From Lagopus muta (Eukaryota > Chordata > Aves > Galliformes > Phasianidae), in NCBI RefSeq assembly GCF_023343835.1, contig NC_064439.1:23748933-23812932 (forward strand): DNA of 64,000 bases. The letters are read 5' to 3'. Positions 1-10,910 of this stretch are shown here, piece after piece. Numbering within the stretch: position 1 is the stretch's first letter; each line of letters begins with the position of its first letter. The position numbers and the translations under genes were made by a program. The notes beneath the pieces are model-generated. The model did no database searches and was not told the DNA's origin. It worked only from the letters and a program-made list of their open reading frames with translations.

Positions 1-7
1 GTCAGCC

Positions 8-268
8 ATTCTGATTTCGTAGTATCATGGCATCAGTTAGGTTGGAAAAGACCTCTAAGATCACCTACTCCAACCACCAGCCCACGCCACCATGCCCACT
101 GACCACGTCCCTCAGTGCCACATCTACACCATTCCTGAAGACCTCCAAGGACAGTGACACCTACCTCCCTGGGCACCTTATGCCAGTCCCTTCACCACTC
201 TTTCCGAGATGAAGTTATTCCTAATACGCAGCCTGAACCTCTACTGGCACAATTTATGGCCTCTCCAG
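8..268 (-). mobile_element. CR1 LINE 3' end, truncated
   Basis: Read on the minus strand this is the 3' end of a chicken repeat 1 (CR1) retrotransposon. On the plus strand it begins near a decayed terminal repeat and the hallmark gttggaaaagacctctaaga, then runs through the usual blocks (tccaaccaccagcccacgcc, ctccctgggcacc, cctaatacgcagcctgaacc). It is 5'-truncated, as most CR1 copies are, and carries no usable reverse transcriptase. It lies in PON2 intron 1. The small reading frame over it is repeat sequence, not a gene. Confidence 0.9.
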
Positions 269-635
269 TACACCTACAGATCCCCAGGTCATGCTTTACA
301 GGATGAGGCACTGACAGACAGGCACTTAAACAGATTTCTGTCTCTTCCTCTCCACCACTGCACTACATCTACGTTAATACATGAAAGGCCCCTCACCACC
401 AGGACTGCTGTCTTTCACCATGGTAGCATGCAGTGTCATAAGCATGCATGTTGAGTTCCTATGTAAAAATGTCAAACCGGTGTCCTAGATTTTATTTGCA
501 AAAAAGAAAGCTTTTAAACTAACATTTACTCTTCCTTTGCATACAGTCTGTGCACACATGTTAATACTGTGCTCCACGTACAGGAAATTCCGAATGCAAA
601 GATCTCATGGCAAAATCTATCCACATTTATATCAT
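269..635. other. PON2 intron 1, unannotated stretch
   Basis: This stretch between the CR1 fragment and the mariner copy is ordinary intronic DNA. I see no coding exon, RNA gene or recognisable repeat in it. It belongs to PON2 intron 1 if the second PON2 exon lies beyond the left edge, as I infer. Confidence 0.5.
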
Positions 636-1964
636 CGGTAGGTTGCTCTGAAAGTAATGCCTCTTATTTATTTTCATGGAAGCTACAACAGATTCAAAGA
701 GCACAATAACACTATTTGATAGAACATGTTCTCAGCTACATAACACTGTTTGTCAACACAGTCACAGTCACACAGTCACAGTGACACCGCTAGCTCTACA
801 TTTTCATCAGCAATGAACAAGAGCCTGCATACTCATAAACATCTGCACCAGCAGCAATGACCCACTGTACCACAGCCACTGTGGTGGTGTCACTGCTAGG
901 AAAATGTTGCCCACATTCCATCTTTCTCTGGCCCAGACAGACAGAAGTCAGAAGGCACCAGAACCAGACCATATGGTGCATGTGGTAGGACAGTCCAGCC
1001 AAGACTGGCAATGTGCCCCATGGTCTTCAAACTGAAACGGTGCATGGTGTTACTGCATTACAGGAGAATGATTGTTTTTTCTCTGGCCAGACTCTAGAAA
1101 TTGGAGCCTTTAGCTTAGTCAGCATCACAATGCAGCAGTCAGAGCTGATGGTTTTCCAGGTTCCATGAAATCCAGAAGGATCGCCCCTTTCCTACCTCGA
1201 AAAAGAGTGCACATCATTTTAACCACTGAGGGCTGCAGCTTGAGTATTTTCTTTGATGGGAAATTCACATGTCGGCATTCCATGGCACACTTTTTGACTC
1301 CAGCTCAGTGGCTCACATCTCATCACTGGTAATGATGTGATCCAGAAAACTGTCACTTTTAGCCTTGTATTGGCTCAACAGATTCTGGCAAACTTATATG
1401 TTCTTTCTGTTCCTATGTGAGAATTCATGGGACCCACCTGGCACAAACTTTGGGATATTCCAACACTTGCACCAGCATTTCCAAAGCATTGAAACTAATA
1501 TTCAGCTCCATATACTGTTCCTTGGTTGTTGTCAGCTGATTTGTGTGGATGAGATGACCAAGACAGTGTTCATTTTGTGGTGTGACAGCTGTGCATGGCT
1601 GTCTGGAATGTGGTTTGTCTTCCATGTTGCTGTTACCACTGCTGAAAGGCACCACCAAACACCTCATTGTGCTCACATTCACTGCTGGGGCTCCATAAAC
1701 GCTCACCAAGTATCAGTGAATATCAGTGGGTGCCATTCCTTCTGCATGGAAGAAGTCAGTGTCACACCTTTACTTCATACACACTCCCACGTCAGACGCC
1801 ATTGTGTCAGACTGCCCCTGTGCTGCCATCCGTCACACGGCAAGAACATGTAATAGCGTATTGGTGGGAAGGTTCAACCTCAGCTGCCAGACCACCAACA
1901 TCCACCTCTGATGTCATGAGCCAATATAATGAAATAGGAAGCATCGCTGTCAGAACTGCCCTCG
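636..1964 (-). mobile_element. Decayed Tc1/mariner transposon, galliform mariner type
   Basis: The left end reads ggttgctctgaaagtaatgc. The right end (about 1930-1964), reverse complemented, gives a diverged copy of the same terminal inverted repeat, so this is a DNA transposon of about 1.3 kb. The minus strand at 1709-1425 translates in one frame to a mariner transposase N-terminal region: the DNA-binding helices, an 'EDKPHSRQP'-like linker, 'ITTRE'-like and 'ELNISFNAL' segments, ending in 'VCARWVP'. The remaining catalytic part (toward 800) is frameshifted and stop-ridden, so the element is dead. Size and end sequence resemble the mariner described in chicken; the exact family name is my inference. 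It sits in PON2 intron 1. Confidence 0.85.
1425..1709 (-). pseudogene. Mariner transposase N-terminal relic
   Basis: This open stretch of about 94 codons is the longest surviving piece of the transposase in the element at 636-1964. It has the helix-turn-helix region layout of mariner transposases, including the 'KPHSRQPCTAV' linker and the 'WVP' motif that precedes the catalytic domain. Intact mariner transposases are roughly 340-350 residues with a D,D34D triad. Here that domain is broken by frameshifts and stops further along the minus strand, so no active enzyme is expected. Confidence 0.8.
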
Positions 1965-3559
1965 TTAGTTGTTCCCATCAGGCCAGGAGAAAGGACAAAT
2001 AGGGCAGAGGAGTGCAAGGGAAAGGAGCCAAGAAAAGCTCTTGCAGGAGCTCTCCCAGCACCCAGGGGGGATCTCAGCCCCCAGCACAGCAAGACCCCAG
2101 CTTAGGGCAATCATGTCCTGTATTCATGCTGCTGCTTTCTTGGGATTTCTGCCTTCCCTGTTGCAGGAGCCCTTCCCCAGTGGCCTGCAAGCCTCGCAGT
2201 GCCAAAAGCACAGCGGGAGCGCAGCCAGCAGCCGAGGGGAGATGATGATATCCCGACGGCATTCCCAGGGAAACACTTTGTGAACTGGAATGAGAGTAAT
2301 TCGAAAGGACACTGGTCACAAGCCTGCAGCATACACAGAGGCTTTTTCGAAATGTGTCAGTTTATCTAGCTCATGCAGCCTCAGCTACCGAGCCAGATGG
2401 CCTAGATAGCTGACCGGCCTTCCAAAAACATGTCGGACCCACAGATCAGGGGACACAGCTTCAGGAAAACAGGAGTCTGCCTCTTGGTGCAGCCCGGCGC
2501 CTGGCACCTCTCCTTGCTCCAGCTCCAGCCCCCCGCCTCCCGACCCACTTTGAGGCACACAGCAGCAATCCCTCTCCTGAGCAGCGACCCGTCGCATATT
2601 CAAAGCCCTCTCTTTCACTATTCCCTTTCTCTAGGCTAAGCAGCCCAAGAACTTTCCTTCCTACCTGACAGGACTGAAAATCCCCTCTAATTGTTGGGTT
2701 TGCTCCCAGTTCCCTCCAAACTGCCCGAGTCTTTCTGGCAGCGCGCTGCTGCTTCAGCACAGAGGCTGGGGGGTACACGGTACTGAGTTTCATGGCATGA
2801 TAACACTGTGCGTGCATGCCAGTGAACAACAGATATCCTTTACATACATACTGTTTCTGTATACGCGTAGGAACACGGTGTGCGTATATGAACAAGTTAC
2901 ATATATTCTTCTGAGGAAAACAGTAACCCAGCACAACCCAGCTCAACTCCTGTTCAACTTTTACAAATTTGATCAGAGCTTTCTCTGGGGAACAGTTAGC
3001 AGCTGCAGCATGTCGGCAAGAGAATCTGTGTAACTTTAGACAGAAGCACACAATAACTTCTTTTTCTGCCACAGGAACTTTACTCAAGGCCTATTAGGGA
3101 GATAATAGCTGTATAAACAAACCTGATTTAAGAAGAATGAGGTCTGTAGGATCTGTAGCAATTCCTCAAGCCTGATCTTTGAAGCACTTCAGGGACTCCT
3201 GTACCATGGCACAATATACCAAACTCAACGCGCAGCAGAAGGCTGTGCTGGGTTCCTGCCTTCCAGCCAGGTGGTCCCAGGGATACCAGTAGCTCCCTGG
3301 TGGCCCTACAGATACTGCTGAGAGCTCAGCGTGCAGGAAACCCACCCGCAGGCGTCGGGGGATCCTGTTTTTAGTGGGAGACCTGCCTCTACCTGACTGC
3401 CAGCAGCTGCAGGGGTTGCAGACCTGTCAGGAGCTGGGTGCACGTCCTTCAGCATTTGGATCCTAATCATAATGATGCACCGGCGTGCAACGAAGTACTT
3501 CAGCACCCAGGTGAACTCGTTTCAGCGCTGGTGCCCAACTCAGAGGGCACAGCTAGCTT
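1965..3559. other. PON2 intron 1 remainder
   Basis: No exon, RNA gene or named repeat could be supported here. Sequence around 2010-2640 is moderately GC-rich and yields several overlapping open frames in different phases, which is what GC-rich non-coding DNA does. A minus-strand frame of about 208 codons (2461-3087) has no recognisable domain and is treated as chance. I searched the minus strand by eye for the second PON2 exon and did not find it. Confidence 0.5.
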
Positions 3560-4130
3560 CCAAGTCGGGGTGCACCTCACAAGCACGCGGCCTATCAGCC
3601 AGAGCTCGGCCTCAGCAGGACGCAGCGCAGCAGCTGCTCGCAGCCCCGATTCCCACGTCCCGTTCGGCCAACGGGCAGCCCGCACACCCCGAGGCGGCGG
3701 ACCCCTCGCGGGCACGCGGCACGAGGCGGCGCCCCGCGCCGCGGCTGCGCTCCCGCCGTTCCCGCCGCGCTCACCGGAACGCCAGCAGCCGCTCCACCGC
3801 CAGCGCCGCCGCTATCCCGACCAGAGCCGCCGCCAGCACCTTCCCCATGGCCGCTCCCGGCTCCGCGCTGCCCGCCGCCTCCCGCCCCGCCCCGGGCCGC
3901 GCCGCACGGGGGCGGGGAGCGCGCAGCTCCCGCGGGGACGACGTGGCCAGCTGCGGGGGCAGCCCTCAGTCGGGTCCACGTGCCAGTACGCCAGCGCCGA
4001 GCTCGAAGTTTCCCTCACGTCGAGGGACGTGTTTTCTAACGTACAGGTAGGACACCAAGAGCTGCAGACCAAGTGTGGCTGTGCTGGGTCGGACCCCGGA
4101 CTGTTCAGCGGCAACGCGTGTACACAGAGG
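3560..4130. promoter_or_regulatory. CpG island over PON2 promoter and exon 1
   Basis: CpG density rises sharply from about 3560 to 4130, with runs such as gccgccgctatcccgaccag and cgccccgccccgggccgcgc, against CpG-poor flanks. It covers the first PON2 coding exon and the sequence just upstream on the minus strand (3849-3960), including GC-box-like ccccgccccgg at about 3884-3894. No TATA box is evident. This fits a broadly expressed CpG-island promoter reading leftward. The long open frames seen on both strands across it are composition artefacts. Confidence 0.8.
3775..3848 (-). CDS. PON2: Paraoxonase 2, exon 1 only (partial gene)
   Basis: Paraoxonase 2 is a calcium-dependent lactonase of intracellular and plasma membranes with antioxidant activity and activity against acyl-homoserine lactones. 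This is only its first coding exon. The ATG at 3848 has a strong context (G at -3, G at +4). It encodes 24 residues beginning MGKVLAAALVGIAAAL and ending VERLLAF, then the first two bases of an arginine codon before a GTGAGC donor at 3774. This is the hydrophobic N-terminal signal-anchor of the PON family; the LLAF-R end resembles human PON2 more than PON1 or PON3. The beta-propeller and catalytic residues are in exons left of the window. Identification rests on the short exon, the CpG island and the neighbouring ASB4-PDK4 order. Another paraoxonase paralogue is the main alternative. Confidence 0.82.
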
Positions 4131-5294
4131 GTTAAGGAAGAGTAAGAAAATGAGGGGCAAGTTGAGTACTTCCCCTCAGTCATTGTCAGCTCAGTTGGAA
4201 CAGCCTTAACTGTTCAGTAACAATAGGTGTCTTTCAAGTAGTCCCCTTTTGAAGCAAGTGGTGGTTTTAATTTATCATGCTCTTTGCTGATAGAACACCA
4301 CCTAGACACCCTATGTGGGTGGGAAAACAGCTACTTTTAGGCAGTAATTCATCTGAAATGTACCTAAAACAGATAACCAGTCTTCTCTAAAGATTGGCTT
4401 TTACCCTGCATTCATTAGACAAGGAGACTTCAGGGACCAACTCAAGCTCAGAAATCCCCAACAGCACCCTGTGGGCTGGCCGAGCAGCTGCAGCACTGCC
4501 AGAAGCCCTGCTGCTCTTGCTCTGTCGCCATTTCCTCCAAGCTCATTGCCTCCAGGGCAGGCAGGAGAGGCCTGGGAGTAATCTTCTCCCATGTGATGTA
4601 GTGGCTGAAATCAGGAATGATCTGTGTGCACGTAACCAGGTGCTGGGTTTATGTCAAGGGAAAAATACTAGTGGAGAGAGAGAGCAGAGCAGGGTGGTGC
4701 GATGAGTTTTACACTGATTGAGCAGTTTGGAGAGACAAACAAAACAAGGAAAGAATAAGCATGTAAGCATGTCCAGGGGGATTCATTCCATCTGGAGCCA
4801 CAATGGTAAGTCAGGTGAGCAGTATCCTGGGATGGCGGTCTTTCTCTGCTCATGATAAATGGATGTCAGCCAGCCTGATGAGAAGACGAAAGGGAGCGCT
4901 TATATGGCTAAGGGTAAAGGGAGTAGTTTCTACTGAAACTTTGGGAGTCCTAAGTATGTCATATGAGGAAGGTATGTCCTTTATGCCTGCTATCACATAT
5001 CAGCTTATATTTTAATAGATAAGATATAGAAGCAGTGCCCAAACAAATTTGGATTTTGCAACAGACTATTTCCAAATGTATCATGTTTGAATCATTAATG
5101 AAACACAATCTGTTGCTGAACTGACTTTTAAAAAGCTGAAACTCTAACCCAGATTTTGGTCTCTCACATGCCAATGTTAACCTGAAGTAAGTTCACTGAT
5201 AGCAGCGTTGCCAAAGTAGTTAGAATGGATTTACACTTGAGAATAAAGTTCAGAATGATTCTAGAGCACTCGAGTGGAGGCTGATCTGGCCGAG
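4131..5294. other. PON2-ASB4 intergenic, proximal part
   Basis: Immediately upstream of the PON2 island. I see no exon with splice sites, no RNA gene and no named repeat. Short open frames are unrelated to any family I know. Confidence 0.5.
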
Positions 5295-5812
5295 TCACTT
5301 CCTATACTGTGCTCAGTTTTGGGCCCCTCACTACAAGAAAGTCATAAAGGCCCTGCAGTGTGCCCAGAGCAACAGAGCTGTGAGGGGTCTGGAGCACAAG
5401 CCTTAGGGAGAGCGACTGAGGGAGCTGGGGTTGTTCAGTCTGGACAAGAGGAGACCCAGGGCAGACCTTATTGCTCTCTGTACCCGCCTGAAAGGAGTTT
5501 GCGGCGAGATGGGGGTTGATCTCTTCTCCCACATAACTAGTGATAGGATGAGAGGGAATGGCCTCAAGTAGAGTCAAGGGAGGTTTACTTTGGATATTAG
5601 GAAAAATTTATTCTCCAAAGGAGTGGTGAGGCACTGGGAATAGGCTGCCCAGGGAGACGGTGGAGTCGCCATTCCTGGAGGTGTTCAAGGAACGTTAGGA
5701 TGTTGTACTGAGTGACATGGTTTAGTGGGGAGATACTGGTGGTAGGTGGAAGGTTGGACTGGATGATCTTGGAGGTCTTCTCTAACTTTGGTGATTCTAT
5801 GATTCTAACTAG
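5295..5812 (+). mobile_element. CR1 LINE 3' fragment
   Basis: A roughly 520-bp, 5'-truncated CR1 copy in plus orientation. It runs from the end of the reverse transcriptase region (gtgctcagttttgggcccct, gttgttcagtctggacaaga, gataggatgagagggaatgg) through the 3' untranslated block (ggaaaaatttattctccaaa, ggttggactggatgatcttg) to the terminal gattctatgattct microsatellite. Stops and frameshifts make it inert. It is the most complete CR1 3' segment in the window. Confidence 0.95.
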
Positions 5813-8800
5813 ACACACCACAAATAACTAGTAATTTGGAAGGCTATTCAGGATGATGTCTTACTGTTATGTTGAAAATGCTTGCAAAATTTTTAGGAAT
5901 ACATCATTTTTGTGCTCAAGATAGGGAAGGCACTGAGGGCAAACCTAATCTTCAGGCAGAAACAAGTCAGACAGTGGTCACCCTTCAAGAGTTGCTTCAC
6001 CAATACTAAACCAAATTCAAAGGAGGCCCTGTGGGTACGAAGACAAGGCAGGGCAGCCAGAAACCAACTTTGGTGCTGCTACAGCTTAACTGTAGAAACA
6101 AAGAGATGTCAGCACAGAGTGGAAAGTCTCAAAGAGAGACTGCTGAGATCTTAAACGAAACTCATCAGTATTGCTGAATTCAGATCTGTGGACTGGGTTA
6201 ATGAGAACACATCCATCAGATTGCTGCTGACATGCAGGTGCTGCACCAGCTTCAGGTAAACATAAAACTTGGCAAGCAAGCAAAAAGGTTACCACAAAAC
6301 CGGGCAGAAAGCACTAGCAAAGCCTTTGGCTTGAGTACTGAAAGATAAAGGTGAGGGAAAGAGTTTCAAAAGTTGCCTCACACAAAAATTAAAAAATCTT
6401 TGCAAAGGCTGTGGCTTAATACAGTTTTAACCCTGTTAGTTGACTGAAGGGAAATTGCAGATTGCTTACTCAAATTTCTTAAGCTCTGCATTCCTTGGTT
6501 CTGCCAGAGCTAAAAAAAGGTCCAGCCCTCTGCTCGGCTGCCCATTGAGGAGCAGGGAGCAGAGATTTTACGGCTGTTTTGAGCAGCTGCCATAGAGCAA
6601 GGCAAAGTCTTCGCTCACACCTCACCACTGTATCTAAATAAAATGTCACCAAACAGTTAGAAAACCAGAATTTATGATAATAACCTAATGAACAGATGGT
6701 GTCCCAAGGGTTCAAGTATACAGATTCTTAGTGCCTTTTGCAAAGAAGGTGAAAACATTCCTGTAAGTGAGACCAAGGTGTATCAATTTTCTCAACTGTT
6801 GAGAAAAATCCATGTCAAAATGACATCAGTGGGTTTGCTGGTTGTTGAACAGGCTTTTGTAGGAACAGTCTGGTTTTCAGCCTTGTCCTAGTTTGAGAAG
6901 AGCAGAGTCAAGGTCTGTACCTGGCATTTGTGGAGCTCACTACAGACTCCAGCGCTGTCAGCCACGAGCAGCCCAGAGGCAGCTGCATAAATTTGGATGT
7001 CCAAACAAGTTTGGGAACATATTTTGCTTATTTCATGATAGTGTGGGGTAATGCAAAGGTTCTCAGTGATGACAAGACGTCAAAACCTGTGACTGTCAAA
7101 AACAGCCCTAAGCAAGGCTACGTCCTAGCACAGCTCTTGTTTACTGTCTTTTATGCAGCAGTGCTTCTTGCTGCATCTGGAAGCAGCAGCAAAGGGAGCT
7201 GCTTTACTGATTTTATGGGTGGCAGAATTGCTAAACTGGAGAGATGCCAGGCTAAATAAAAAGTCAGAGAGGTTCTCCCAGGCAATCTGCCCTTTGCTGC
7301 TGACAGAACACTGGGTGGGCAGAATATTACTGATGGCTTTGATCGTGCTGCCATGGTTCAGCCTTATTGCAAGCATAAAGCAAATAGTGCTGTCTTTTTC
7401 CAGGCAGAAGTGTGCTGAGCTAGTAGCATGCCTTGCAATACAGAGCTGATGTCTTGCAGGTGAATCCTGCTTGTCTTGGCTGCAAACTGCCTCGAGCATC
7501 AGAACTGATGACAGTCATGCAAAGGAGGGAGAGGGTCATGCAGCTTTTGAAAGATTAAAGCAGTGTTGGAAATGCAGGAGGCTCTTGACTTCAAATACAA
7601 GTAAAGGTGAGCTGGGTTCCTGTCATCATCACTACTCTGCACATCAAGGGTCTCAGGCAACACAAAACTATTGCAGTGAAGTTATCATACCATTCTGTGT
7701 GCACTACTTTCAGGCTCTTGAAGATAAGTCAGGATAAATTCCTGAACACTGAGATTCGAAGCACTGCCACATATTAACCACTGCTGAAGTCTCTTGCATG
7801 CTTACTACGCTGGTGTGAGCACTGGTGCAAGCATCAGACAAAGCGTGGCGTAAAGCTGAGTTCTGTGATAGGAGAAGAGGTATGGATAATCCAACACAAC
7901 CTCACCAGACACCTGATGTCGATTTTCGGTTGAGTTAGTTTCAGGAGGCAGGAAGCTCACTGCTGTCTGCTGTAGTACTGCATGTACAGATGATGAACTG
8001 ATGCCATCACAGTCCCTCACTGAAGTGGAACAACCCAGTGACACAGAAAAGGAACAAGAGGGAAATGCCTAATTAAGCATTATTCCTCTGCTACCACTGC
8101 TTACTTACGCACTGCAAACAGGAACGTTTCTCAGGAAAGAAAATGCAAATGTTGAATTTTCAGGATATAATATCTAGGTGAAAAGAATGAGATTGAGAAA
8201 TTCAACAGCTTTTAAAAAAATACCACAACAGAAAGAAAAAAAAGGAAATAGCCTTGACTCATGGATACTGTGACAATCAAGACTGTACACACTGTGCTGA
8301 TATTTTGAGCTAAGATGAATGCTCTTTGGTGAAGAGTTTTAATATGCACAGATCATTTATAAAATGTTCTTAAACTCTATTGGCACCATGAAGCATAAAT
8401 AAATGGAAATGTAGGCGAAACATAGTGCTGCTCATTTCTTCATGAACTATGATTGCTACACCTGGTTCCTCCCTTTCTGGACTGTCCCATGTGTTTACCG
8501 AAGCCTACTTTCAGATTTACATCAGTGTTAATCCAGTATAACACCACAAAGATTGATTTAACCTTAACTCACAGTTCCAAGCCCTGGGTGTTCTTGTATT
8601 ACTGGAGTTGCTTCAGATGCATGAGTGTAGATGTCTAAGCTATACTGCCAGTAAGTCTGGAAGAGGCAGACAATTGTTGTGATACCTATAAATACAAGAC
8701 AGTATGCCTATTTATTGATATTCTCTTACTTTTTAGCTCTAAGAATACTTTCATTCAGATATAGTGGCATATGGATACATACAGATACGTACTGTTGTAA

Positions 8801-10539
8801 TGACATAATATGCATATAAAGATATCATTCATGTGGATTCATGAGCTCTTTTACTCTTCTTTAAGCATAAACTGTGAAGAGATAATGTGAAAAGGAATCT
8901 AGGATCCTATCCAAAACTTGCTGCAATCTCTGAGTTGCTACATCATAGCCTCTTGTCTGCAAATCTGTGCCAAGGAGCAAAGAACGCGGCCTTGGTAGAT
9001 CCAGGGTGTTTGCATAGTCCAAAAACACCCATTATGCACTGTGCTTTTCTGGAGGACATGAAGTATGAGTGACAGGTTGAGAAGGCATCAAATGGGATGC
9101 CAGATGTGAACTTTGACTCTGCTCTCGACCTAATTCAGTTCAAGAGCAAGTGGTACATGAATTCCATCAGGCCATGATAGACCTTATAGTAAAGAAGCTT
9201 TTATTTTGTGTTATTTTATTAAATGTTCTAAAAATCAACTACTGGAGCTAATATTGATGGAAATGCTGCATTTGAAAAATGTCTGTAATTTACTTCTCAA
9301 AGAATTTTGGCAGTGTTTTTATAGGACTTGTGTTCATATTACATTTGTACCTGGAATTCCTAGTAATAAAATCCCTGTGCTGTTTGGCTAAGTTCTGCAC
9401 ATGAAGAGAAAAAGCAAACAACTGTTAAAACATTAGTGAGTTTTAAGAACTACATCTCTAGAAGAACTGTTATCAAGTTGTGCATCACCTATGTCTAGTA
9501 AAAATTTCCAGCTGAAGTTCTTTCTTGCGATATAAGGGAAGCAGAACCTGCTGTTTGAAAAATAGAAGGTTAATTCTGTTTTCCCACACAGTCTCCTTTG
9601 TTTGTAGAGCTGGCAAGAGCTAGTTTCTGCAGGTGAAAAAGCTTAACCAAAATAGAGATATTATATTCTTCTAATCTTTGTATCAATCAACTTTTTGCAC
9701 ACACATAGTTACACTGAGTGCAGCCTGTTTAGATTACTATTAACCTCACAAGAGTTGTTACTGCTATTAAGTCTTTCCCTGCTAGACAGGGTGCTTTCAC
9801 AGTTGGCTTGCCTTTCCAGATTCAACCACTGAGGCTACCAGGTTGCTGTTTCCATTTACTCTACGCATAGAAAAGCATGCTACAGACATGGGAGGTTGTG
9901 GAATATTTGTTTCTGTGCCATTACCTACTCTCCTATACAGACTCTCTTGGATTATACGTGCTTCTGCCTTAGCTTTAGTACTCATCACTCGTATTTAATT
10001 GCCTGTGGCCCTTACAAGGTACCACTAATTTAGTTTACTCATTAACAGTCCAGATAATGTATTATTTGCTTATTCTTCTGGTGTACTCTCACATAGTTTC
10101 TCCCAGACCGTAAAGGTTAATACATTGTAGAAGCTTATCTGCACAGGATTTGTGCAGGTTAGGACAGCCCTGCTGTAGTACCTCAGATCTCCTAACACGG
10201 ATAGTTGGTTGCGGTGTATCTGAACTTCAAGCAGAAGAGAAAACCGTCCATTATGTTGTCTGAATTTTAGACAGAATAAAACCAACTCTGGTGGTGAAGA
10301 TAGCTCTCCTGATTAATTGGTGTAAGGAATTTACTCAGGTGACATAGATCTTTCCCATTTAGCCAGTAATGCCACTGATGCGAATTAGAAGGAGCCAAGA
10401 TGACAGCCAGAGCCTCAGGCTGGTGTGGGCAAGTTCCAGCACCACCTGTGAGAGTGTGAAGATTGGAGAAAACCCATATCCTGGTTGAAGATGAGACCTT
10501 TCTCTTTCATCACCCAAAGGGCCGCTGTGACTGTTCTTA
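5813..10539. other. PON2-ASB4 intergenic DNA
   Basis: AT-rich unique-looking DNA without a supportable gene. Reading frames of up to about 124 codons occur but overlap each other in several phases, lack family resemblance and have no convincing splice context. No tRNA, rRNA or array-like repeat was seen. Confidence 0.5.
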
Positions 10540-10910
10540 CATCACTGTGAGGTCACCGTGGGGTTTGTGCTCCTCAGGGACCAGAGGCCTGGCAGCCCAT
10601 GCCACACCAGCGCTTTGGCCAGGAGTAGAGCACCTGGCAGGCAGCGGGGCAGGCCCAGCGCTGGACACGGGGCACTGCCCTGGGGACAGACAGGGACATG
10701 GGCCTGCTGTGGGTCCCATTGGTGGGGCCTTTGGCACCATAGGGCTGTGGGGAGCTGGAGTCCAATTCTGCTGTGGTCTCACTGGGCAGAGCTGACAGCA
10801 CCAGGGCTGACGTGGGGTCCTGTGCCTGGGTAGATAGGGATGCCTCAAGGGAGAAGGACAGATAGGGCTATTGGTGCCCTCAGGGCCCTGGCATGCATTT
10901 GATATCAGAT
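10540..10910. other. GC-rich block in AT-rich intergenic DNA
   Basis: A sharply bounded block of about 370 bp that is clearly more GC-rich than its surroundings, with motifs such as cagcggggcaggcccagcgc and gtggggcctttggcaccata. CpG is only moderate, so it is not a typical CpG island. Open frames exist on both strands in several phases (127, 110 and 91 codons), an artefact of composition. It could be an old repeat, a local gene-conversion hot spot or a regulatory element; the sequence alone does not decide. Confidence 0.4.

Noticed and set aside
762-784. CACAGT tandem units as a possible array
   Set aside because: Only a few short imperfect units inside the decayed mariner; no spacer structure, so not a CRISPR or functional array.
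2461-3087. 208-codon minus-strand open frame in PON2 intron 1
   Set aside because: Composition-driven; it overlaps other frames and resembles no paraoxonase exon or other family.
3438-4145. 235-codon plus-strand open frame across the PON2 CpG island
   Set aside because: Antisense to PON2 exon 1, with low-complexity Arg/Ala/Pro content; a composition artefact.
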